Positions 43,788 to 50,904 of a stretch of DNA of 52,578 bases are shown piece after piece. The stretch spans positions 1-52,578 of the forward strand of contig JAVWPP010000005.1 in the NCBI GenBank assembly GCA_036635835.1. Direction: 5' to 3'. A program made the position numbers and the translations under genes. The notes under the pieces were generated by a model. That model had not been told where the DNA came from, made no database searches, and saw only the letters and a list, made by a program, of their open reading frames with translations. The DNA comes from JAVWPP01 sp036635835 (GTDB lineage Bacteria; Bacillota; Clostridia; TANB77; CAG-465). Position 1 is the stretch's first letter. Each line of letters begins with the position of its first letter.

Positions 43788-45179
43788 ATGGATATAGAAC
43801 TAACTCATGCAATACAATTGTTAAATACTGGAATACAGATGGTTTTAGCAACATTTTTAATTTTCATATTAGCGAAAGAAAAAATAGAATGGGGCCAAAA
43901 ATTTAAACATTCGCTTATTATAAACGCATGCCTTGGAATAATAGGCAGCATACTTGTTTTACTTAGTAAAGAATTATTCATTGTAAAAACGGCTTTAACC
44001 TTTGCAGGTTTTTTCCTAATACTTAGATATATATTAAAAAAGAATTCAATACCTTCTTTTTTAATATCTTTAAATATTTTCATACTATACACAGTAGTTG
44101 AAATGATTCTTGTGTCTTTAATTATGCTAATAACAGGAGATACTTTTGAAAATTTACTCGTATCTAATGACCTAATGTATGTAGGCATGTCAATAGGTTA
44201 TACAATGTTAATACTTCCTATTGCATATGCTTTTACATATTTTGCATCTAAAAATCTAGATGCAATAATATTGCAAAAAACAAATAGAGAATCTATAAGA
44301 TATCTTAGCATAATACTATGTTTAATATGCCCACAAGTTTTTTTACTAGTTTATATAGAATATGAAATCAACTTATATTTTGTATTAACAAACATAGTAC
44401 AAGTTATTTTACTTCTTCTAACATCTGCACATAGAAGAAAATTAACTGCTACGCAAACTAAGCTTGCTTTAGAACTAGAAAATGAAAAAATATATAACCG
44501 CACATTATCTGCAACTTTAGACACAGTTAGAGGAGTTAAACATGACTTAAATAACATTATGCAGTCTCTTCAAGGTTATGTAGAGTCTGAAAACCTAAAC
44601 GGTATAAAAAAATTCTTTACTAGAGGAGCAGTTGATGAAGCATATAAAATTAAGTATTTAGAACAGCTTTCACCAGATAAATTAACAGACCCTGGCCTAT
44701 ATAATCTAATTGCAAGTAAATTTTTCTACTGCGAAAGTAAAGGTATTTTGCTTAAAATAGATATTACTACCGTTCTTGGAACAGATGATTTTCATAACTG
44801 CATTTATGAAGCATCAAGAGCTTTAGGTATACTTTTAGATAATGCTATAGAAGCAACAGAAAATTTAGATACACCAAATGATCCTAAAACAATACTTTTA
44901 AATATTGAGAAAGTACCATTTACAGATCAAAAAGCTATAATAATAGAAAATCGTTTTAAAGAAGATGAAAATGTTACAGTAGATAACTGCTTTAAAAAAG
45001 ACTTTTCTACTAAAAAAGTTAAATCCGGATTTGGACTTTTTGAAGTAGATAAAACTATAAATAAGTTTCCTTCTTTAAATTTATTTACTTCTATAATTGG
45101 AGATCGTTTCAATCAAAAATTAATTATAAAACCGGTAGAAGAGTTATCTTTAGAAGAAGAGATTACACAGCTGGTATAG
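43788..45179 (+). CDS. agrC: AgrC-type sensor histidine kinase
   Basis: A 463-residue membrane kinase. An N-terminal sensor of about 6-7 TMs (10-220) is followed by a dimerisation helix with the phospho-acceptor VKHDLNNIMQSLQGY (about 250) and a GHKL ATPase domain: N-box GILLDNAIEATENL (about 350), G-box SGFGLFEVDKTI. The AgrC/NatK-like H-box HDxxN, not HExxT, marks the HPK10 class that detects cyclic peptides. The ATG follows AAAGGAG. It should phosphorylate the upstream AgrA. Confidence 0.9.
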   Translation: MDIELTHAIQLLNTGIQMVLATFLIFILAKEKIEWGQKFKHSLIINACLGIIGSILVLLSKELFIVKTALTFAGFFLILRYILKKNSIPSFLISLNIFILYTVVEMILVSLIMLITGDTFENLLVSNDLMYVGMSIGYTMLILPIAYAFTYFASKNLDAIILQKTNRESIRYLSIILCLICPQVFLLVYIEYEINLYFVLTNIVQVILLLLTSAHRRKLTATQTKLALELENEKIYNRTLSATLDTVRGVKHDLNNIMQSLQGYVESENLNGIKKFFTRGAVDEAYKIKYLEQLSPDKLTDPGLYNLIASKFFYCESKGILLKIDITTVLGTDDFHNCIYEASRALGILLDNAIEATENLDTPNDPKTILLNIEKVPFTDQKAIIIENRFKEDENVTVDNCFKKDFSTKKVKSGFGLFEVDKTINKFPSLNLFTSIIGDRFNQKLIIKPVEELSLEEEITQLV

Positions 45180-45188
45180 AAATAATAC

Positions 45189-45219
45189 AGCCATCACATT
45201 ACTGTGATGGCTTATTTTT
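45189..45219 (+). terminator. Intrinsic terminator after agrC
   Basis: AGCCATCACA (45189-45198) pairs perfectly with TGTGATGGCT (45203-45212) over a 4-nt loop, followed by TATTTTTTT. Confidence 0.85.
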
Positions 45220-45247
45220 TTAAGTTTTTTACTTATTTATTTTTTAC

Positions 45248-45358
45248 TTATTTTTTTATTAAACATTTAGGTGCTTTTGGTTGATGTAATATTAAAAATA
45301 TACAAGATTCTGTAGATTTTCTTGCATAAGATTCAACTACTTTAGTTAATGCTTTCAT
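45248..45358 (-). CDS. agrD: AgrD-like autoinducing peptide precursor
   Basis: A 36-residue gene with a strong ribosome site (AAAGGAGG, 8 nt before ATG), overlapping the 3' end of agrB by 17 nt. The product has an N-terminal amphipathic part (MKALTKVVESYARKS), then CIFLIL and a HQPKAPKCLIKK tail. This is the AgrD layout: leader, Cys starting the (thio)lactone ring, hydrophobic ring residues, and a Pro/Lys-rich recognition tail removed by AgrB. The predicted ring is CIFLI or CIFLIL; a second Cys in the tail is unusual. Processing is inferred. Confidence 0.82.
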   Translation of the reverse strand: MKALTKVVESYARKSTESCIFLILHQPKAPKCLIKK

Positions 45359-45984
45359 ATTCTTTTCCTCCTTTGTATCCATAACTGCATTTAAATAATT
45401 TATACATAATGTTTATAGTCATAAAATTAGCTATAAACATTGATATAATTATATAATTTGCAATTACAAACGAATTTTTTATATTTAAATATATCACTAC
45501 CGCTGAGATAATGTACATCAATATAAACATTATATATGCTTTAAGTTTCAAACTTTTTCTAAGTTCTTTGTTTATTATAGGGACTTCTTCTGTATCTGCT
45601 GGTACATATTTATTTATTATATATATGCCAAATATAAACATAGCGCCGTACATTATGTACATATATACGCTATCAAAGACTAAAAATTTGCAAGCATAGA
45701 TGTTTATTAAAAAGTATGACAAAGTAGATATTAAGCAGGTTAAATTTGTTCTTGCATGTACTCCTCCTACAAAAGATTTGTATGCAAACAAGATAGCTAA
45801 AATAAATACTAATTCTTTAAATATACCAAGTGCTAAACACATTGTAATTAGCAAAATATATTTTGGAACATCTTCTACTATTCTTCTTATTCCGAAACAA
45901 AACGATTTCTTCCATGTCGCCAACTATACTGTCATCTTTTTTCTTCATATATGCAAGTATACTGTTACTTATTTTTTCCTCCAT
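45342..45984 (-). CDS. agrB: AgrB-like peptide-processing protease, with apparent 1-nt frameshift
   Basis: The main open frame (45342-45923, 193 codons) encodes an AgrB-type membrane cysteine endopeptidase. It has FGIRRIVEDVPKYILL, the catalytic segment GGVHARTNLTC (His and Cys) and about five TMs. It should cut AgrD and help form the ring. Its first codon is TTG without a ribosome site. Upstream, in another frame, an ATG at 45984 preceded by AAGGTGAT encodes a good AgrB N-terminus (MEEKISNSILAYMKKK, DMEEIVLF), after which it would run on for about 25 residues to a stop at 45817. Removing one base within 45892-45905 joins the halves as DMEEIVLFGIRRIVED. Thus the gene is frameshifted, or the sequence has an error, or shifting is programmed. 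Confidence 0.8.
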
Positions 45985-46135
45985 TTTTATCACCTTAATT
46001 AGATTTTACTATATATTTATTCTTAAAAAAAGTCCTTTTTTATGACTTGTATGTATTAGTTCTTGCATTCTTTTACTCATAGTCTAGCTTATATTTTGCT
46101 CCTTAGTTTTACTTTGCTTTTGGCTTATATATAGC

Positions 46136-46210
46136 AAAAAAAATATGAGAAACTTAATTCTCATTTATATGTTTTTCCGTATCTAGTTAAATTTATTTTC
46201 TATGTTTTTA
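46136..46210 (+). repeat. Interspersed repeat, copy C (overlaps the HNH gene end)
   Basis: It starts AAAAAAAATATGAGAAACTT and has TTCTCATT, CCGTATCTAG and an ATGTTTTT end. The last eight or nine codons and the stop (46183-46185) of the HNH gene lie inside the element, encoding a KNIENKFN ending. Confidence 0.7.
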
Positions 46211-46677
46211 TTATATATTAACTCTTCTTTATTTAAATTTGTATAAATTCTTAGTAAATATTTTTCACAAGCTTCCTGTATACTGTTTTTAAGCTCTGTA
46301 TCTTTTCCATTGTCTAGCGCATTGTGACAGTTTTGGCAAAGCAAAACTCCATTTTCTCTGCAGCCTTTTCCTCCTTTTTGCCTAGAAAAAAATATATGCG
46401 CTATTCCTAAATACGTATATCCTCCGCATATAATACATCTTTCTTTATCTCTTAAAGCTATTTCTTTTCTCTCTATCTGATCGAAATCACAAAACTTAGC
46501 TCGTTTACTCACTCTAACGTTTGTAGCTATAGCACACTGAGAAGTTTTTTTCGAAATAATTGGCTCTTTTTGCATTAGAGCAGTTTTTGCTTTAAGTGAT
46601 GTTTTTTGCGTTAATTGCTTTTTTTGCGTTAATTGTTTTATTTGTTTTTCCTTTTTTTCCGGTTTAGGAAACATCAT
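46183..46677 (-). CDS. HNH-nuclease-like protein with basic N-terminal region
   Basis: A 164-residue protein. Residues 1-60 are very basic and partly repetitive (QLTQKKQLTQK). The C-terminal half is an HNH/zinc-finger fold: RDKERCIICGG (first CxxC), GIAHIFFSRQKGGKG and CQNCHNALDNG (second CxxC and His). It resembles phage or mobile-element HNH proteins. The expected metal residues are present, so it may be active; the target is unknown. The start is the ATG at 46677 after GAGGTG. Its C-terminus and stop codon lie in repeat copy C, so the original end may have been replaced. Confidence 0.75.
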   Translation of the reverse strand: MMFPKPEKKEKQIKQLTQKKQLTQKTSLKAKTALMQKEPIISKKTSQCAIATNVRVSKRAKFCDFDQIERKEIALRDKERCIICGGYTYLGIAHIFFSRQKGGKGCRENGVLLCQNCHNALDNGKDTELKNSIQEACEKYLLRIYTNLNKEELIYNKNIENKFN

Positions 46678-46695
46678 AATATACACCTCATAAGT

Positions 46696-46724
46696 AGTAT
46701 ATATTATATTGTTTTTTTTGTCGA
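46696..46724 (-). promoter_or_regulatory. Promoter of the HNH gene
   Basis: On the minus strand, TCGACA (46719-46724), a 17-nt spacer and TATACT (46696-46701). Confidence 0.5.
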
Positions 46725-46828
46725 CATGGATTTTAAAATTATATAAAGAAAAATGTATTAATTTTCTACGTATATTCTAAATCTTGTAACTGTACTACAT
46801 ATTATGTTTTTTTAAAGCTAAATTTGTA

Positions 46829-46855
46829 ACAAATAAAAATATACAGCATAAAATA
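46829..46855 (+). promoter_or_regulatory. Sigma-K-like promoter of the Cys-rich peroxiredoxin
   Basis: AC at 46829-46830, a 16-nt spacer and CATAAAATA at 46847-46855 fit the late mother-cell sigma-K consensus (AC, N16, CATAnnnTA). Transcription would start near 46861, directly before the GGAGG ribosome site. Confidence 0.45.
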
Positions 46856-46875
46856 TTTAGATAGGAGGTTTTTTT

Positions 46876-47805
46876 ATGGAAATTATTAAAGATAATGAAC
46901 ACGAAAAAAATATAATAGAAGAAACAAATGAAATAGTATTTACAGAATCAGACAGAGCATGCAATACATATGGAAATACATGCAAAAGTGAATGCGTTTG
47001 TAAAGAACACACACATAGTAGCCCGTGCTACAATTTAAGGCTTGGAGATACTGCGCCATATTTCGAGTGCAATACAACTTTTGGGCCTTGCCAGTCTACA
47101 GATTTTAAAGGAAAATGGCTGGTATTCTTTTCTCATCCCTCAGATTTTACCCCAGTCTGCAGCTCGGAATTTCTAGCTTTTTCTAAATACCACGGGGAAT
47201 TTCAAAAAAGAAATTGCAATCTTTTAGGACTATCTGTAGATAGTAATTCATCTCATATTGCATGGGTGAACGATATTTGTAAAACTACAGGTTGCCAAAT
47301 TCCATTTCCTTTAGCAAGTGATCCTAGCATGGATATAGCTAAAAAATATGGAATGATTGCGCCAAATATTAGCACAACTAAAACTGTAAGATCTGTGTTT
47401 ATTATATGCCCGAAACAAACAATTAAGGCTATTCTTACTTATCCTGCAACTAACGGAAGAAATATTGCAGAAATCTTAAGGCTTTTAGATGCACTTCAGT
47501 TAACAGACACTGAAAATTTATATACACCTGCTGGCTGGAATCCAGGAATGCCAGCTGTTGTACCGGCGCCTGCAACATACCAAGAGCTTTGTGAAAGAGT
47601 GCAAAATCCAGGAGATTTAAGCTGCTATAGCTGGTATCTATGTTTTAAACAGCCTTCTGCAGCAGCGCCTACTATGAGCTGCACTAATCCATGTCAAGAT
47701 CCATGCAGCATGCCAAACAATTGCTGCGGGCAGTCTATTATGCCTAATACTTGCTGCAGCCAAGGTATGATGCCGAATAAATGCCAAGTTCCTTTAAACT
47801 GTTAG
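46876..47805 (+). CDS. Cys-rich 1-Cys (Prx6-type) peroxiredoxin, probable spore coat protein
   Basis: A 309-residue protein with 24 cysteines. Residues 27-52 form a Cys-rich N-terminal segment (CNTYGNTCKSECVCKEH). The peroxiredoxin domain (about 53-250) has the peroxidatic motif SHPSDFTPVCSSEF, with Cys95, and the Prx6-type C-terminal YTPAGWNPGMPAVVP. The tail (about 265-309) is Cys-rich, with repeats MPNNCCGQ, MPNTCCSQ and MPNKCQ. It would reduce peroxides, while the Cys-rich ends could cross-link it into an insoluble layer. C. difficile CotE, a spore coat protein with a peroxiredoxin domain, is a known parallel. The ATG follows AGGAGG, and a sigma-K-like promoter lies just upstream. The following gene is also Cys-rich. 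Confidence 0.82.
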   Translation: MEIIKDNEHEKNIIEETNEIVFTESDRACNTYGNTCKSECVCKEHTHSSPCYNLRLGDTAPYFECNTTFGPCQSTDFKGKWLVFFSHPSDFTPVCSSEFLAFSKYHGEFQKRNCNLLGLSVDSNSSHIAWVNDICKTTGCQIPFPLASDPSMDIAKKYGMIAPNISTTKTVRSVFIICPKQTIKAILTYPATNGRNIAEILRLLDALQLTDTENLYTPAGWNPGMPAVVPAPATYQELCERVQNPGDLSCYSWYLCFKQPSAAAPTMSCTNPCQDPCSMPNNCCGQSIMPNTCCSQGMMPNKCQVPLNC

Positions 47806-47822
47806 CAAGAGGAGGGATTTGT

Positions 47823-47993
47823 ATGAATGAATTTGACAATTTGGATTCTAACTGCTGTAATGATAAATCTAAATCTGGTATTTTAGAGTTTTGTAGTGGG
47901 AAAAATTTAATTTGGATAATTGTACTTATTGGAATTTTTCTTTTTTTCATGCTTGGAAACTCTAAAAATACTTGTAATGACTGCAATATTTAA
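47823..47993 (+). CDS. Small Cys-rich single-pass membrane protein
   Basis: A 56-residue protein with GAGGAGGG just before its ATG, 17 nt after the peroxiredoxin stop, so cotranscribed. It has an acidic Cys-containing N-terminus (DSNCCNDKSKS, FCSG), one TM (about 29-44, IWIIVLIGIFLFFML) and a C-terminal NTCNDCNI. Five cysteines in 56 residues echo the partner protein. It may anchor or cross-link it on the forespore or coat. Inference from context; no family recognised. Confidence 0.72.
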   Translation: MNEFDNLDSNCCNDKSKSGILEFCSGKNLIWIIVLIGIFLFFMLGNSKNTCNDCNI

Positions 47994-48000
47994 ATGAAAA

Positions 48001-48038
48001 AAATAGATAGGAAAATATTTTCTTATCTATTTTAATTT
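48001..48038. terminator. Terminator after the Cys-rich genes
   Basis: A nearly palindromic A/T hairpin (48001-48032): AAATAGATAGGAAAA with TTTTCTTATCTATTT, one G-U. It is T-rich on the + side and may also end the converging gene at 48039. Confidence 0.7.
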
Positions 48039-48512
48039 TTATTTAATTAATTCATATTTTTTTATAAGCTCTTCTATTTTAGCTTTTGCTGACTGAACAT
48101 CTATTAATTTTAAAAATTTATTTAAATCTTTATCTCTCTTCTTGCCACTGTCTGAACCACTAAGTAATTTTTTATTATTTCCTTTTATAATGAACTTATC
48201 TTCCATAAAAACATTTTTAGAATATTTTATTTCTATATTTTTATATATTATTTTATTTATATTTTTCCAAAACAAATTAGGTTTTTCTATTTCATTTTCA
48301 AATACTAATTGATCCATTTTACCTGCTCTATCTATTATTATAGTTAGCTTACGTACATTATCTTTTATTTGTATATTAAAGGTATTACATGAAACACCTG
48401 AGATATCAAAAAAGGCACCGCTATACCATGTATATCTAATTTTATCTATATATTCTTGTTCTTTTTCATTTTCTACTTCGTTTAATAAATCTAATTTTTC
48501 TTGCTCTTGCAT
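48039..48512 (-). CDS. Hypothetical protein at the end of the ger operon
   Basis: A 157-residue soluble, charged protein. Acidic N-terminus (QEQEKLDLLNEVENEKEQEY), then RYTWYSGAFFDISGVSCNTF, basic C-terminal region with KLLSGSDSGKKRDKDLNK and coiled ending. I recognise no domain. The start is the ATG at 48512, with AAAGGAGG 9 nt upstream. It lies 71 nt after gerB in the same direction without an obvious terminator between, so it may be a fourth gene of the germination operon. Confidence 0.6.
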   Translation of the reverse strand: MQEQEKLDLLNEVENEKEQEYIDKIRYTWYSGAFFDISGVSCNTFNIQIKDNVRKLTIIIDRAGKMDQLVFENEIEKPNLFWKNINKIIYKNIEIKYSKNVFMEDKFIIKGNNKKLLSGSDSGKKRDKDLNKFLKLIDVQSAKAKIEELIKKYELIK

Positions 48513-48583
48513 AACATAATACCTCCTTTGTGCTTTAAACATTTTAACACATTAGTTGTTGTTATTCAAGGAAAAAAGCTAAT

Positions 48584-49714
48584 TTACGCTATTTTATTCG
48601 AAATTTTACCCTTTATATACATTGTAAAGTGCGAAAGCATCATTAAACCTATTAAACCAAATCCAGTAATATACGTATAAATTGAATTATAAATTTCATA
48701 TACAAATGTCGCTTTACTAAAAAATATTTTTATAATTACAATCATAAGAATGCATAAAACATGTGGTATATACTTTTGTATTTTTGCATTTTTTATTATT
48801 TTTTTCAAGCTTTCTTTAATGAAAAACAAAGCTAAAACTATAGATATGTATATATTAAAAACATATTGAAGTGCAACTGTGCTTTCTATTCTTTCTATAA
48901 TTTTAAATAAAGATATTTTCTTTAAAACCATATATTCTGGGTATCTATAAATTCCAATTAAATTACTTCCCATTACAAGATTTGTAATTAGCATTAATGA
49001 AATGAAAATAAGAGATGCTACTATATATGCAAGCATTATTTTTCTTCCGTTATTAGTGCTGTTTAATACTTTTCTTTTTGGTATTATAGTTAATATAAAT
49101 ATAGGTGCTACTGAAAAAACTGTATATAGAAATGCACTGCTCATAATTTTACTCATTTTATTTTCTAGGACCGGAAAGATATTAGAAATTTCTATGTCTG
49201 GTATTAGACCAAATATTGATATTAAATAAAATGATATATTTATTATAAGTATAATTTGACTTACTCTACTTATTTCCGTTATATCTTTAGACAGTGCATA
49301 TATAATAGGCATTATGATTAGTATTTGTATATATAAACCGGTTGTTTCCGGTATATACTGAGTATTTGCAAATAAACTTACGTTAAAAAAAAGTGATATA
49401 GCTATTATAAATACCACAATATTTAAAATAATATTTATTATGCTACCTAAAGTTTTCCCAAATAAATTAATATTTAAGTCTATAATATCTTTTCCTTTTT
49501 TATTATTTTGTATAGCTATAAACGAGCAAAGCGGCAGTAATCCTATAAGCATTCCTATTATGCCACTTATGTAACAATCTCTAGTTACTTTTTGGAAAAT
49601 TAGAAAGCTACCCATTCCTAGAAAACTAGATTTAGCTAAAAAATATATAAAACTATAAAATCCAAGACCACCAATTAGATCTTTCTTATCATTTTTTGTA
49701 TTCGTTTTTGTCAT
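48584..49714 (-). CDS. gerB: GerB-type spore germination permease
   Basis: A 376-residue protein of the GerAB/APC-type amino acid permease family, about 10 TMs. In spores it forms the nutrient receptor with GerA and GerC in the inner membrane. It has the family's first-helix region GLGFYSFIYFLAKSSFLGMG with helix-breaking Gly, and a C-terminal tail TMYIKGKISNKIA. The start is the ATG at 49714 after AAGGTGG; it overlaps gerC by 26 nt, implying coupled translation. An upstream GTG would overlap that ribosome site. Confidence 0.9.
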   Translation of the reverse strand: MTKTNTKNDKKDLIGGLGFYSFIYFLAKSSFLGMGSFLIFQKVTRDCYISGIIGMLIGLLPLCSFIAIQNNKKGKDIIDLNINLFGKTLGSIINIILNIVVFIIAISLFFNVSLFANTQYIPETTGLYIQILIIMPIIYALSKDITEISRVSQIILIINISFYLISIFGLIPDIEISNIFPVLENKMSKIMSSAFLYTVFSVAPIFILTIIPKRKVLNSTNNGRKIMLAYIVASLIFISLMLITNLVMGSNLIGIYRYPEYMVLKKISLFKIIERIESTVALQYVFNIYISIVLALFFIKESLKKIIKNAKIQKYIPHVLCILMIVIIKIFFSKATFVYEIYNSIYTYITGFGLIGLMMLSHFTMYIKGKISNKIA

Positions 49715-50894
49715 TGTTAACCAATCCACCTTCTTTATCTAAATTCACATTTACTTTAACATTAGTTTTTATTTTCGGGAAATATTCAGTTCCAAAATCT
49801 TTTTGTATTTTCTTATATTCTTTATTTAAAAATTTATGAAAAACAGCTCCATATCCTACTATATCTGAGCAGTATACATTTTGGCAATTTGATACGTATT
49901 CTAATATATTTTTTTTGATTGCGCCTCCAACTAGATCTTCATATTTTCTTAACTCTTCTTCTGATGTTACATCTGCTTTTTGTGTAAATTCTGTTATTAT
50001 TCCATCACAATTAATATTTATATCTACTTCATATTTAGAGTCCTTATATACTGGTTTAACATTTGAGTTTAGTTTATATATTTCAACAGCAATTTTATTT
50101 TTTTTATCTTTTGTTTCTACTATAGTACTTTTAATTTTACCTCTAACCATGTTGTACGATATATTATCTTTAGATTTTAAATATCCTTTCATATATCCAT
50201 CTTTAAAGTATGCAAGATCTGATATAATTATTTTAGTTGGTGTATTAGACTGCTCTATATTTTCCTCTTTATCTCCGCTTTTTGTATCTCCCTGTATGAT
50301 AACGCTAGGAAGAGTTAGGTCTACTCCTTCTTCTAGCAGCACTCCTAGGCTACTTGCAAGATCTGTTTTTGCAGTTCTACCTTCATATTTGCTAGTAGTA
50401 ATAATACTTTCTTTTATGTTTTTTATAGGATCTTGTTCAAGTGGCGTTTGTATACCTATTATATCTTCTGACTTGCAACCCCTTGCTACAACTACTAAAA
50501 ATTCTTTATTTACTTCATTGTCTCTAACAAAAAAATCTAAACAACTTTTTAATTTACTTTCTGCTATTTCTTCTGAAATTATTAGCAGTTCCATATGCCC
50601 TAAATACAGCCTTTTAGGAGATTCATATATCATATTCCTAAGAGCTAATTGTATAGTTGCAGCTTCTGAGCGGTATTCTATAACGCTAGAAGATTTACTA
50701 CTTGCGCCTCCTGAGCTGCTACCTTGACCTTGTTTTTTTGAATTTAGTATTTGAGCTGTTACTTTGTATTTTCCATTTTCGCCTACATCTATAGCTATGC
50801 CAGATACAATTGCAAGATCGTTTAACTCTCTTGAGTTGTCTAAACCGCCTACAACTAGCATAACAATAATTAAAATTAGTATTTTTATTTTCAT
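49689..50894 (-). CDS. gerC: GerC-type spore germination protein lacking lipobox Cys
   Basis: A 401-residue GerAC-family protein. A hydrophobic signal (KIKILILIIVMLVV) leads into GGLDNSRELNDLAIVSGIAIDV. In the family this reads GCWDxRELNDLA, with a lipid-modified Cys. Here the Cys position is Gly (GGT, one base from TGT). Domains I-III follow, ending with TEYFPKIKTNVKVNVNL. Either it is retained by an uncleaved signal anchor or it is not lipidated. The ATG follows AGAGGT. It lies 10 nt after gerA. Confidence 0.9.
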   Translation of the reverse strand: MKIKILILIIVMLVVGGLDNSRELNDLAIVSGIAIDVGENGKYKVTAQILNSKKQGQGSSSGGASSKSSSVIEYRSEAATIQLALRNMIYESPKRLYLGHMELLIISEEIAESKLKSCLDFFVRDNEVNKEFLVVVARGCKSEDIIGIQTPLEQDPIKNIKESIITTSKYEGRTAKTDLASSLGVLLEEGVDLTLPSVIIQGDTKSGDKEENIEQSNTPTKIIISDLAYFKDGYMKGYLKSKDNISYNMVRGKIKSTIVETKDKKNKIAVEIYKLNSNVKPVYKDSKYEVDININCDGIITEFTQKADVTSEEELRKYEDLVGGAIKKNILEYVSNCQNVYCSDIVGYGAVFHKFLNKEYKKIQKDFGTEYFPKIKTNVKVNVNLDKEGGLVNNDKNEYKK

Positions 50895-50904
50895 TTTCTA
50901 CCTC

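Noticed and set aside
49915..50727. 270-codon + strand frame opposite gerC
   Set aside because: Antisense shadow; gerC has all family motifs in the other strand.
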